DNA of 22,103 bases from CAZDJQ01 sp964505765. Lineage in GTDB: Bacteria; Patescibacteriota; Microgenomatia; UBA12405; JAHJSD01. Below the pieces are notes generated by a model. The model worked only from the letters and a program-made list of their open reading frames with translations, ran no database searches and was not told the DNA's origin. Numbering within the stretch: the stretch's first letter is position 1; every line of letters starts with the position of its first letter. The DNA lies in the NCBI GenBank assembly GCA_964505765.1, contig CAZDJQ010000013.1, positions 1-22,103 on the forward strand, read 5' to 3'. Below, piece by piece: positions 1 through 6,748 of this stretch. The position numbers and the translations under genes are program-made.

Positions 1-1042
1 TATCGGTCGGCGTTGCACTTAAACTTGGTTTTGGACTCGGCAGTGGAGTTTGAGTGGGTTCAACCGTTGGCGTATTCTCAAGGCTCTCAGCCAAAACCTG
101 CTCAGTCTGTTCTGCCGCTTCAAATTCATAATTCGGACTGTGTTCGCCCTGATTAGTTGATATTTTAAGATAATACTGGCCAGCCGGACTATCTTCTTTA
201 ATCTTAACTGTTAAATCTCCTGCCGCCTCACCGTTTTTATTAATTTCAACTATTGGAAATAATTCCCAACTGCTGGTGTCATGCAACCAGCTGCCGTCTT
301 CCGCTTGAATTCTCCCTAAATTCATTTTATTTGTCTCTTGGCCGATCCGTGCTTTCAGCCGAAAACTAGAATCCTGTTCAAAATCAGTCAAAATATAGCC
401 AACATTAAAATCCTGCCCCACTTTTAGATTTTCAGAATTAAAGTCAGCTTTTATTGCTGGATCTTTGCTTTCCGGTTCACTAGCCGGCATCTCCTCAACC
501 GCCGGTGCTAGAGAAGGTTCTTCAGCTACACCAAAATAAATATCATCAAATAATGGTGGATTTTCAGGATCAGGTTCATTTAAATAGGCATAGCATTCTA
601 TTCTCGACTTTACTGCTCCTTGTGGAGGTTCTAAATTTTTTAAACTTAAAATTTGAAATGAACTTTCTTGTTCAGTTGTTATGACTTCCTCTTTGCTAAT
701 CTCACCTAAATCACTGTCTAACCACTTTAATCTTAATTTAATATTGCTAATGTATTCATCGTTAAGAACTACCTTTCCAGTTGCCTCATAGTTATTCCCC
801 TCAATAATTTCAATATCTTGAAAAATATAGGCCCAACCCTTTGAATCGTTTTTTGTTATTTGTGTAACATTACTTCCGTTAATCTTGATGGAAGAACAAA
901 CTGCAGTAGATGGCTTACAGGCCCAATCTTCTAATCCATTATCAAAAGTGGAATTTTTTAAAAGATTGGAGGCAAAGATGGAGCTACAAAAAACAAAATG
1001 CAAGAAAAAAAGACCGAAGAAAACAGAAATAATACTAGGCAT
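1..1042 (-). CDS. Secreted modular surface protein (3' end outside window)
   Basis: An open frame runs from an ATG at 1040-1042 to the window edge (347 codons, no stop). Residues 1-24 form a signal peptide (hydrophobic core FFGLFFLHFVF, then an Ala-Ser junction). Residues about 26-172 begin NLLKNSTFDNGLEDW and end FDDIYFG, the hallmarks of a CBM4/9-type jelly-roll lectin domain. A Pro/Glu linker (about 175-195) leads to a second beta-rich domain (about 196-308), followed by a Pro/Thr/Ser tail (TPTVEPTQTPLPSPKP) at the window edge. This architecture fits an exported, probably cell-surface, sugar-binding or adhesive protein; no catalytic motif is visible. It is too long to be a shadow and has protein-like composition throughout. 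There is no Shine-Dalgarno before the ATG, but a possible extended -10 lies 6 nt upstream. The substrate and the missing C-terminal module are unknown. Confidence 0.8.
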   Translation of the reverse strand, partial: MPSIISVFFGLFFLHFVFCSSIFASNLLKNSTFDNGLEDWACKPSTAVCSSIKINGSNVTQITKNDSKGWAYIFQDIEIIEGNNYEATGKVVLNDEYISNIKLRLKWLDSDLGEISKEEVITTEQESSFQILSLKNLEPPQGAVKSRIECYAYLNEPDPENPPLFDDIYFGVAEEPSLAPAVEEMPASEPESKDPAIKADFNSENLKVGQDFNVGYILTDFEQDSSFRLKARIGQETNKMNLGRIQAEDGSWLHDTSSWELFPIVEINKNGEAAGDLTVKIKEDSPAGQYYLKISTNQGEHSPNYEFEAAEQTEQVLAESLENTPTVEPTQTPLPSPKPSLSATPTD

Positions 1043-1048
1043 TAAACA

Positions 1049-1057
1049 AGAATAACA
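1049..1057 (-). promoter_or_regulatory. Extended -10 (TGTTATTCT) of the surface-protein gene
   Basis: On the minus strand TGT-TATTCT lies 6 nt before the ATG at 1042. TTGCTA sits 18 nt further upstream as a weak -35. With no ribosome binding site in between, the mRNA would start at or near the start codon. Confidence 0.35.
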
Positions 1058-1171
1058 GAAAAGTCGGCTAATTAGCAAGTATTTTCCTATATTAAAAAAA
1101 CTACCGCCATTTTATTAAAAAATTTATTTTAAATATCAGAAAAACCCAACAAATTTTCAACTCAAATGTCA

Positions 1172-1199
1172 ATTATAATGTCCGATCGGACATAATAAT
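1172..1199. promoter_or_regulatory. Near-perfect 28-bp palindrome in a 252-bp intergenic region
   Basis: The core ATGTCCGATCGGACAT is a perfect 16-bp palindrome centred between 1185 and 1186. The symmetry continues outward for 6 bp on each side with a single mismatched pair (1177/1194). It lies between the 3' end of the membrane-protein gene and the 5' end of the surface-protein gene, about 130 nt upstream of the latter. No U-run follows on either strand, so a dimeric-regulator operator is more likely than a terminator. The rest of 1043-1294 holds only AT-rich sequence and the in-frame tail listed separately. Confidence 0.45.
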
Positions 1200-1216
1200 C
1201 GAGAAACTATAAGATA

Positions 1217-1294
1217 TTATTTATTAAACCACCATCCCTTTTCTTTATCAAGTTTATCTAGATCAAGGGTTTTTTGGAGGTAAATTGATCATTT
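1217..1294 (-). other. In-frame protein-like tail behind two UGA codons
   Basis: Directly after the stop of the 1295-1960 gene, the same frame continues with AAA, a second TGA, then an open run ending KTLDLDKLDKEKGWWFNK and a TAA at 1217-1219. The Asp/Lys-rich, double-Trp ending looks like a genuine protein terminus rather than random AT-rich translation. It may be a decayed C-terminus lost to nonsense mutation, or, less likely, be reached by readthrough. Confidence 0.3.
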
Positions 1295-1960
1295 TCAATT
1301 TTTTGCTATTGTTTTTCTGAACCACTCATGAGAAGTAAAAAGATAGCCAAAAGCTAAATAAAAAGACCAGTTAATCATATAGATCAAAGCCAAACCAAAT
1401 CTAAATTTCAAAAATAACAGCGCCAAAAACCCGCTGAATATAAAAGAAGCGGTAACAAATATCTTGACTACCGCACTCAAACTGGAAATCAGCAACAGCG
1501 GCAGATAGGCAACCCCGAAAACAAAACTAAACAAAATGATTCCCTTTACCGGAGGAATCCCATTAGAAAACAAAAGCGCAATTAAAATCGCCGTCATTAA
1601 TACCTGAAAAGAAATCTCAAAGCTTTTAGAAATAAAAAATCGGTAATCGATCGGCATTAATTCTGGTTCATCCAGATTTATTGTTGATTTCTTTTCCTTA
1701 AGTTTAGCAAAAATATAATATTTAAAAACTAAAAACGACCCGAGCAAAATTAAACATTCCCACCCGAATCTGGTGCTGATCAGCCCAATCTCAAAATTAA
1801 ATATAAAAAAAACAAAAATAGAAGCGAAAACAAAATAAAAACAAGTAGTCAAATAATTTTCAATGTAGTTTACATTGTGTTTGACTAAAAAAAAGTTAAA
1901 ATAACCCAATATCGTCCACCACAGAATAAACCAGAACAGAATATTAATTAACAACTGCAT
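1295..1960 (-). CDS. Polytopic membrane protein, family not recognised
   Basis: A 221-residue, strongly hydrophobic protein with about six or seven membrane segments (roughly residues 4-25, 36-56, 65-84, 114-132, 140-160, 165-185 and 188-209). A charged cytoplasmic-looking loop at 85-112 includes KLKEKKSTINLDEPE. I see no catalytic or transport motif. The terminal SHEWFRK is not enough to call a CPBP/CAAX protease, because the EExxxR motif is absent. The start is the ATG at 1958-1960, 15 nt after the hydrolase gene stop; an extended -10 (TGCTATACT) lies 5 nt before it, so the gene probably has its own leaderless transcript. The frame continues after two UGA codons with a protein-like tail, so the C-terminus may be shortened. 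Confidence 0.75.
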   Translation of the reverse strand: MQLLINILFWFILWWTILGYFNFFLVKHNVNYIENYLTTCFYFVFASIFVFFIFNFEIGLISTRFGWECLILLGSFLVFKYYIFAKLKEKKSTINLDEPELMPIDYRFFISKSFEISFQVLMTAILIALLFSNGIPPVKGIILFSFVFGVAYLPLLLISSLSAVVKIFVTASFIFSGFLALLFLKFRFGLALIYMINWSFYLAFGYLFTSHEWFRKTIAKN

Positions 1961-1965
1961 AATTC

Positions 1966-1974
1966 AGTATAGCA
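1966..1974 (-). promoter_or_regulatory. Extended -10 (TGCTATACT) of the membrane-protein gene
   Basis: TGC-TATACT on the minus strand ends 5 nt (GAATT) before the ATG at 1960, and there is no Shine-Dalgarno. The transcript is therefore predicted to be leaderless. Confidence 0.4.
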
Positions 1975-1975
1975 C

Positions 1976-3178
1976 CTACATAGCCACGTAATTAATGTGA
2001 AGATAGTAGGTCGACATTGAAGAGTCGTTGTGTTCAACCCTGACATAAGGTAGGTTGCAGGGCTGGCCGGTAACAAAATCATAACTTATTGAGTAACTGC
2101 CTCGATATAAAACCCCGTCAGCTACAGTGTAGACATTTAACGATGATCCTTTAATATCAATTCCGCTGTGCCAACAGTAAATTCCCGCCGGACAAGCAAC
2201 CGATCTCACCCATGAGCTATCTCCATAACCTTGGGTTAGCGTTATTGTCGGTGACATCGGCCAATCCCAATCACCGGACGGGTTAAATGGATCTCCGCCG
2301 GTTTGGTTATCATGATCAACCGATTTAAGTTTATCAAACGGATTAATCGTATTGCCGTTATTTTTGATTGTAAAATGCAGATGCGCCCCGGTCGAACTGC
2401 AAGAAGCGGAATTAATTAGAGTCGCTATTACATCTCCCTTGCTTACCTCACCAACTTCAACCTCATCACCCCGACCGGCCAAAATCGCTTGAATTGCTTG
2501 ATACTCCGACCTTGCCTGAGCCAACATTTCCTGGTATCTTTTTTCGTCATTTCTAGTCACCTCAAGCAAATATTCCTTGTCTCTTTTTTGGGCGTCCAGC
2601 TGGGCTTTTTGCTCAGCCAACTGCTGTTGAAGCATCTCCAGCTCCTGCTGTCTCTGCTCTTTTTCTTGTTTCTGGTGATCATAATCACTCCTTATCTGCT
2701 CCATTGTCAACAGGGTTTCTCGGTCATTTATTTGAGCTACCCGAAGATAATGCGCCCTTTTAAAGAAATCTGAAAAATTATCAGAGGCAAAGATTAATTC
2801 CAACGGCTGGATCCGGCTGGTTTTATAAGAAGCAACCACCCGGTTGATAAATAAAACAGAAACCTCATTAAGAGAAATGTCTAAAATTCCTATCTTGTCT
2901 GTTAAACTGTCAATCTGCGCTTTTAGTAGTTCAATCCTGTTTTGAGTTTGGTTAATTTTTAAACTAGTTAATTGGATTTCTGAATCCATATAACTAATTT
3001 GACCTTCCAGTGTTTCTTCTCTTGCCCCGAGCTCGGCAATTTTCTCTCTCAATTCGCTTATTTCGTCTTCAAGCTCTGACAGTTCCTTCTCTCGGCTGTC
3101 TTCCGCTAATAAGACCGGTGAGGAAAAGCTGAAAAGAAGAATTAAAAATAGAAAAAAAGAAATTAGCTTTCTTTTCAT
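1976..3178 (-). CDS. EnvC/PcsB-like murein hydrolase with permuted M23 motifs
   Basis: A 400-residue exported protein. Residues 1-25 are a signal peptide. Residues 27-115 and 160-235 form long coiled coils flanking a helical segment (VVASYKTSRIQPLELIFASDNFSDFFKR) like that of FtsEX-controlled hydrolases EnvC, PcsB and CwlO. [The segment is 107-140 and is best read as its two halves: VVASYKTSR, then LELIFASDNFSDFF.] The M23/LytM motifs appear in unusual order: the C-terminal half comes first (STGAHLHF, H266 and H268), then the N-terminal half (WPMSPTITLTQGYG; HSGID, H337 and D341; YYLH, H394). All zinc and catalytic positions seem present, so the domain could be an active circular permutant that cleaves peptidoglycan cross-links outside the membrane. 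Its ATG overlaps the ftsX stop by 4 nt (ATGA), implying translational coupling and FtsEX control at division. Confidence 0.85.
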   Translation of the reverse strand: MKRKLISFFLFLILLFSFSSPVLLAEDSREKELSELEDEISELREKIAELGAREETLEGQISYMDSEIQLTSLKINQTQNRIELLKAQIDSLTDKIGILDISLNEVSVLFINRVVASYKTSRIQPLELIFASDNFSDFFKRAHYLRVAQINDRETLLTMEQIRSDYDHQKQEKEQRQQELEMLQQQLAEQKAQLDAQKRDKEYLLEVTRNDEKRYQEMLAQARSEYQAIQAILAGRGDEVEVGEVSKGDVIATLINSASCSSTGAHLHFTIKNNGNTINPFDKLKSVDHDNQTGGDPFNPSGDWDWPMSPTITLTQGYGDSSWVRSVACPAGIYCWHSGIDIKGSSLNVYTVADGVLYRGSYSISYDFVTGQPCNLPYVRVEHNDSSMSTYYLHINYVAM

Positions 3179-4065
3179 TTTTTTAAGTATCTGGCTGCGG
3201 CTATACTCGAGGCAATTAAACCCAAAATCATGCCGCCAATCATTTCTAAACCCAAGATTATCCCCATCTGCTCGAGACTTGGAATTACTTGAATTGGAGC
3301 AAAAAAGTGGTTAACTTTATCCTGCCAATAATAAAGTCCGCCGAAAACTAAACCCGATCCAATTAAACTCCCCCAAAAACCATAAAATATTCCTTCCAAC
3401 AAATACGGCGCCTGGATATAAAACCCGGTTGCCCCCAATGACCGCAGGGCATTAATCTCCTGCCGGTGAGTGGCTAATTTCATCCCGATAATCACCATAA
3501 TTACTGCTAGAGAAATAAAAGTTAAAAATGCCGCTGCCCCCAAACCGCCGTTCCTTATTACACCGGTCCAGAAGGAAAGATTTTCAACAATATCTTTCTG
3601 GTAAACCACTTCTTCAACTAAATCGGTTTCAGATCTTAGCGCTTCAGCGGCGGCGCTTAAATATTCCGGACCTTCAGCAGATATTTCCAGTGACGCCGGC
3701 AGAATATCAGCGCTAACCATTTCCAATAACAGCGGATTATCTTGATTCTGCTCACGATACAATTCTAAAGCTTCTTGTTTAGAGATAAATCTAACCTCTT
3801 TTATCCCCTCCAAGCCGGCTAAGTCATCTTGGACTTGTTCAACTTGGGACTGGTTGGCTTCGTCCTTTAAAAAGGCGGTCACTTCCGGCCGTTCTTGAAA
3901 ATAATTCAGTAATGACCCAAAGCCGATTATTAACACGGCCAATAAAGAAACTAATAAAAAGTTAAGCCACATTACCAAAAAAGCCGATATACTTTGAAAC
4001 GGCGATCGGCGGATATGGTACCACATTCTTGTAAATGGGCCGATTTTAACTTTTGTCTTGGTCAT
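3175..4065 (-). CDS. ftsX: Cell division protein FtsX
   Basis: A 296-residue permease-like subunit of the FtsEX complex. The layout is typical of FtsX: a cytoplasmic N-terminus, TM1 at about 24-55, an extracellular domain at about 57-170 (containing EVTAFLKDEANQ and ISKQEALELYR, the usual FtsX ECD features), then TM2 (about 174-197), TM3 (about 221-247) and TM4 (about 268-291). A cytoplasmic loop HRQEINALRSLGAT contacts FtsE in this family. The ECD is the part that recruits and activates peptidoglycan hydrolases, and the coupled downstream gene encodes one. The start overlaps the ftsE end by 20 nt and the stop overlaps the hydrolase start by 4 nt, so all three are one operon. The length is normal for the family. 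Confidence 0.93.
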   Translation of the reverse strand: MTKTKVKIGPFTRMWYHIRRSPFQSISAFLVMWLNFLLVSLLAVLIIGFGSLLNYFQERPEVTAFLKDEANQSQVEQVQDDLAGLEGIKEVRFISKQEALELYREQNQDNPLLLEMVSADILPASLEISAEGPEYLSAAAEALRSETDLVEEVVYQKDIVENLSFWTGVIRNGGLGAAAFLTFISLAVIMVIIGMKLATHRQEINALRSLGATGFYIQAPYLLEGIFYGFWGSLIGSGLVFGGLYYWQDKVNHFFAPIQVIPSLEQMGIILGLEMIGGMILGLIASSIAAARYLKK

Positions 4066-4732
4066 TTTTTTCGATTAAATCATTAACCAGCTTTCCTTTA
4101 GCAATTTCAATCGTCCGTTTGTCCATTGACTTAACTATATCAAAGTCATGAGTTGACATAATTACGGTTGTCCCCTTTTCATTAATTTTTTTTAATAAGT
4201 TCATTAACTCCCAACTTGTTTCCGGATCCAAATTCCCGGTCGGCTCATCAGCCATAATCAGCTTGGGTTCAGTTATTAATGCTCTGGCTAAACAAACTCG
4301 CTGCAGTTCTCCACCGGACAGTTGAAGCGGGAAAAAGTCAAGTCTTTTCTCTAAGTTGACCACCTTCAGAACTTTTTCTAATCTCTTCTGGCGGTTGCCC
4401 TTTTTATCGCCAACAACGTCCAGCGCCACCAAAATATTTTCCCTAACTGTTTTATTGTTCAATAACCGATAATCTTGATAAATTACTCCCATTGAGCGGC
4501 GTAATTCTAATATTTTCTTCGGCCGGGCTTCATTCAAATTGGTTTTTTCGACCCAGACTTCCCCCTTGGTCGGCTGATATTCGCCTAAAATTAACTTAAG
4601 AATCGTGGTTTTTCCGGCACCGGATCGTCCGGTAATAAAAACAAACTCGCCTCGGTCTACCTTTAAACTCATATCTTCTAAAGCGGTAATTTCTCCGAAT
4701 TTTTTGTCAACTTGATCTAATTTTATTTTCAT
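4046..4732 (-). CDS. ftsE: Cell division ATP-binding protein FtsE
   Basis: A 228-residue ABC ATPase that energises FtsX. Visible motifs: Walker A GRSGAGKT (35-42), Q-loop at Q86 in IYQDYRLL (the FtsE-specific form), signature LSGGELQR (138-145), Walker B with LIMADEPTGNLD (158-169) and H-loop H195. The QDYRLL stretch and the adjacent overlapping ftsX separate it from LolD/MacB-type ATPases. It starts 3 nt after the stop of the upstream membrane-anchored gene and has no clear Shine-Dalgarno, so translation probably depends on coupling. FtsEX acts at the septum and transmits ATP hydrolysis to the hydrolase encoded two genes downstream. Confidence 0.95.
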   Translation of the reverse strand: MKIKLDQVDKKFGEITALEDMSLKVDRGEFVFITGRSGAGKTTILKLILGEYQPTKGEVWVEKTNLNEARPKKILELRRSMGVIYQDYRLLNNKTVRENILVALDVVGDKKGNRQKRLEKVLKVVNLEKRLDFFPLQLSGGELQRVCLARALITEPKLIMADEPTGNLDPETSWELMNLLKKINEKGTTVIMSTHDFDIVKSMDKRTIEIAKGKLVNDLIEKNDQDKS

Positions 4733-4735
4733 TAT

Positions 4736-5221
4736 TTATTTTAAAACCTTGACCGCTCCAACATCCATTAACCATCCTGCTTTTTGACCGGCAAAAGTTT
4801 CGCCAAAAATGGTAACTTTATGGTCAACAAACTGATCTAGATTGACAATTGAAGAAGTTAAATAAGCGGTCTGCGATTCGCCGCCCTCTCTCTCCAACTG
4901 ATGAGTGCCTTCTCCCTCTATTCCTCCCTTTTTAATCACCCCGGTTGCTTCACTGGAAAAAATCTCGTCTTTACTGCCGTATGTCTTTCCCGCTTCGACT
5001 TTAGCAACATCTCCGGTTTCCGAAACTTCTTCCACCTTCTCAGCGCTGATTCCGGATTTTTGCGTTAATTTCGTCAACCCAAAACCGCTACCGACTCCTA
5101 AAATAACAATTAAAACGGCCAGACCGACATAAACCCAGGTCTTTTTAGTTTTAATATCAAGATTCAGCGGTTTAATCCTACTTTCCTGCTTTGGTTCATT
5201 AATTTCATTTTCTAAAGTCAT
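4736..5221 (-). CDS. Single-pass membrane protein with small C-terminal beta domain, ftsEX operon
   Basis: A 161-residue protein: an acidic/basic cytoplasmic N-terminus (1-27), one membrane helix (29-50), a charged linker (55-115), and a compact C-terminal domain (about 117-161). The beta-rich ending, VTIFGETFAGQKAGWLMDVG, resembles an OB-like fold; this assignment is by pattern only. The type II topology would place the domain outside the membrane. It is the first gene of the operon that continues into ftsE (3-nt gap), so a role in envelope or division is likely. It has one of the few good ribosome binding sites in the window (AAGGAG, 6 nt before the ATG). A possible -10 (TGGTATAAG) lies about 45 nt upstream, near the prfB stop. 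No defined function can be assigned. Confidence 0.7.
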   Translation of the reverse strand: MTLENEINEPKQESRIKPLNLDIKTKKTWVYVGLAVLIVILGVGSGFGLTKLTQKSGISAEKVEEVSETGDVAKVEAGKTYGSKDEIFSSEATGVIKKGGIEGEGTHQLEREGGESQTAYLTSSIVNLDQFVDHKVTIFGETFAGQKAGWLMDVGAVKVLK

Positions 5222-5227
5222 TTTTTT

Positions 5228-5233
5228 CTCCTT
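5228..5233 (-). promoter_or_regulatory. Strong Shine-Dalgarno (AAGGAG)
   Basis: AAGGAG sits 6 nt before the ATG at 5221. It is notable because most genes in this window lack a recognisable ribosome binding site. Confidence 0.7.
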
Positions 5234-5285
5234 TTAAACCTTAAAAATTAAATAATAAATCTATTTCAACTTATACCATACTCAA

Positions 5286-6380
5286 TTACATCTCATTTTG
5301 CAACCTTAACTCCGCCTCAATAAACATATCCAGATCCCCATCCAGAACTGACTGCGCATCTTTAGTCTCAACTCCGGTCCGCGTGTCTTTAACCAGTTGA
5401 TAGGGATGCAAAACATAATTTCGGATTTGCCGGCCCCAAGTTGGGACATAATTTTCCCCTTTCAATTCCTGTTTTTTCTTTTTTCTCTCTTCCTGTTTTT
5501 TCTCCCATAATTTAGCCTGTAAAATCTGCATTGCCACTTGGCGGTTCTTGATTTGACTTCTCTCCGCCTGCGAAGAAACGGTAATCCCGGATGGTTTATG
5601 CTTTAACCTAACTGCCGTTTCCACTTTATTTACATTCTGCCCGCCGTGGCCGCCGGCTCGAAACGTTTGTATTTCCAAGTCATTTTCATCAATTTCAATC
5701 TCTTTGTTATCTTCTAAAACCGGCAAAACTTCAATTTTGGCAAATGAGGTTTGGCGCAGATTCTGAGCATTAAAAGGCGATACTCTTACTAAGCGGTGAA
5801 CGCCGGCTTCTCTTTTTAGATTCCCGTATGCATAAGAATCCGATATTCTTAAAGTAGCCGATTTTATTCCGGCTTCTTCACCGGGAACAACATCAACCAC
5901 ACTGACGTTCCAATTTCGGCTTTCAGCATACTGCATATACATTCGCTGCAGCATTGCCGACCAATCCATTGCTTCCGTCCCCCCTTGGCCGGCGTGGATG
6001 GAAAGTAAAGCATCCTTTTCATCATATTTTCCGGTAAAATAAGTCCTTAACTCCAATTTTGACAACTGCTGGTCAAGTTTTTTAAGCTCATTATTTAAAT
6101 CTTGAAATAATTCCCGGTCTTTTTCGTTTGCCATCTCTGCTAACTCTCTTATTTCTGCAATTTTGGAATCAAATTCTTTAATTAAATCCAGTTCATTTTT
6201 AAGCTCGCCTAAATGGCTCATTATCTTTTGGCCTTGCTGCGGATTATCCCATAAATCTTCCTGCTGGCTTTTCTTCACCAGCTTTTTATATTCAGCCTGC
6301 AGTTCGGGCAGACGGAGGCCTTTTTTAACCCGCTTGAACCGGTCGCTTAAATCTTGTAGTTTGTTTGCTAATTTATTCAT
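5286..6380 (-). CDS. prfB: Peptide chain release factor 2 (RF2)
   Basis: This factor terminates translation at UAA and UGA. It shows the RF2 stop-recognition tripeptide SPF (in RVSPFNAQN, about 201-203) and the catalytic GGQ (in RAGGHGGQNVNK, about 246-248). An N-terminal helical domain occupies about 1-100 and a basic C-terminal helix (EKKQEERKKKKQELK) follows the GGQ domain. The ATG at 6378-6380 gives 364 residues; a TTG three codons earlier also opens the frame but the ATG is favoured. It overlaps the upstream gene by 8 nt (ATGAATAA). The reading frame is continuous, so the programmed +1 frameshift (CTT TGA C) that autoregulates prfB in many bacteria is absent. Its presence argues that UGA is a stop codon here. 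Confidence 0.95.
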   Translation of the reverse strand: MNKLANKLQDLSDRFKRVKKGLRLPELQAEYKKLVKKSQQEDLWDNPQQGQKIMSHLGELKNELDLIKEFDSKIAEIRELAEMANEKDRELFQDLNNELKKLDQQLSKLELRTYFTGKYDEKDALLSIHAGQGGTEAMDWSAMLQRMYMQYAESRNWNVSVVDVVPGEEAGIKSATLRISDSYAYGNLKREAGVHRLVRVSPFNAQNLRQTSFAKIEVLPVLEDNKEIEIDENDLEIQTFRAGGHGGQNVNKVETAVRLKHKPSGITVSSQAERSQIKNRQVAMQILQAKLWEKKQEERKKKKQELKGENYVPTWGRQIRNYVLHPYQLVKDTRTGVETKDAQSVLDGDLDMFIEAELRLQNEM

Positions 6381-6723
6381 TTTCTTCAATTTGTTTAATT
6401 AATTGATCGGCTACTTGTCTGATAATTTGCTTTTTTATCTCTTTCCGCTGATCTTCTGAAAATCCTTTTACCTCTCCCATTGCCTGATTAATTTTATCCT
6501 CAACCTCTTGCGCCAATTCTGTCTCTTCAATTATCTCCACACTCTTCGGCATAATCTCGCTCTTAAACCTATCTAACTGTTGGTCGACTACCGCCGGCAG
6601 CTGAACCTGCGTTCCGATTACCTTATCGGAATCAGACTTTAATTGTAAATCCGCTAACCAATAAATCGCCCCGCCGACAATCAGTCCAAAGAGTATCAAC
6701 CGAATTATCTGTTTTCCGGTCAT
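6373..6723 (-). CDS. Small single-pass membrane protein with coiled coil, between secA and prfB
   Basis: A 116-residue protein I do not recognise. A membrane helix (about 6-24, RLILFGLIVGGAIYWLA) is followed by an acidic, Lys/Glu/Gln-rich helical region (about 45-116) with a predicted amphipathic or coiled-coil character near the end (DQRKEIKKQIIRQVADQL). The bulk is probably outside the membrane. The stop overlaps the prfB start by 8 nt, so the two are co-translated. An extended -10 (TGGTAAAAT) lies 5 nt before the ATG, in the 25-nt gap after secA. A role in the envelope or secretion is only suggested by position. Confidence 0.7.
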   Translation of the reverse strand: MTGKQIIRLILFGLIVGGAIYWLADLQLKSDSDKVIGTQVQLPAVVDQQLDRFKSEIMPKSVEIIEETELAQEVEDKINQAMGEVKGFSEDQRKEIKKQIIRQVADQLIKQIEENE

Positions 6724-6728
6724 AACTT

Positions 6729-6737
6729 ATTTTACCA
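6729..6737 (-). promoter_or_regulatory. Extended -10 (TGGTAAAAT) before the small membrane gene and prfB
   Basis: On the minus strand TGG-TAAAAT ends 5 nt (AAGTT) before the ATG at 6723. There is no Shine-Dalgarno, so a leaderless transcript for this gene and prfB is predicted. Confidence 0.4.
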
Positions 6738-6748
6738 AAGATTTGAAG

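Noticed and set aside
1295..1297. UGA recoding (as in Gracilibacteria or Absconditabacteria)
   Set aside because: RF2 is encoded in the window, and ftsX, the ATPase, DUF4340 and DUF389 genes use UGA as a normal stop.
1295..1960. CAAX/CPBP-type membrane protease
   Set aside because: The EExxxR and FxxxH motifs are absent; only hydrophobicity and a single His-Glu near the end match.
2489..2773. Plus-strand frame opposite the hydrolase coiled coil
   Set aside because: It is the complement of a Gln/Glu/Leu-rich coiled coil and has no independent start signal; the same applies to the other antisense frames over secA, prfB, lon and era.
5286..6389. Programmed frameshift in prfB
   Set aside because: The frame is continuous and no CTT-TGA-C appears near codon 25; the region aligns without an internal stop.
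6378..6389. TTG start for prfB (three codons longer)
   Set aside because: The ATG at 6380 gives a short overlap with the upstream stop and begins MNKLANKLQDL, close to other RF2 N-termini.
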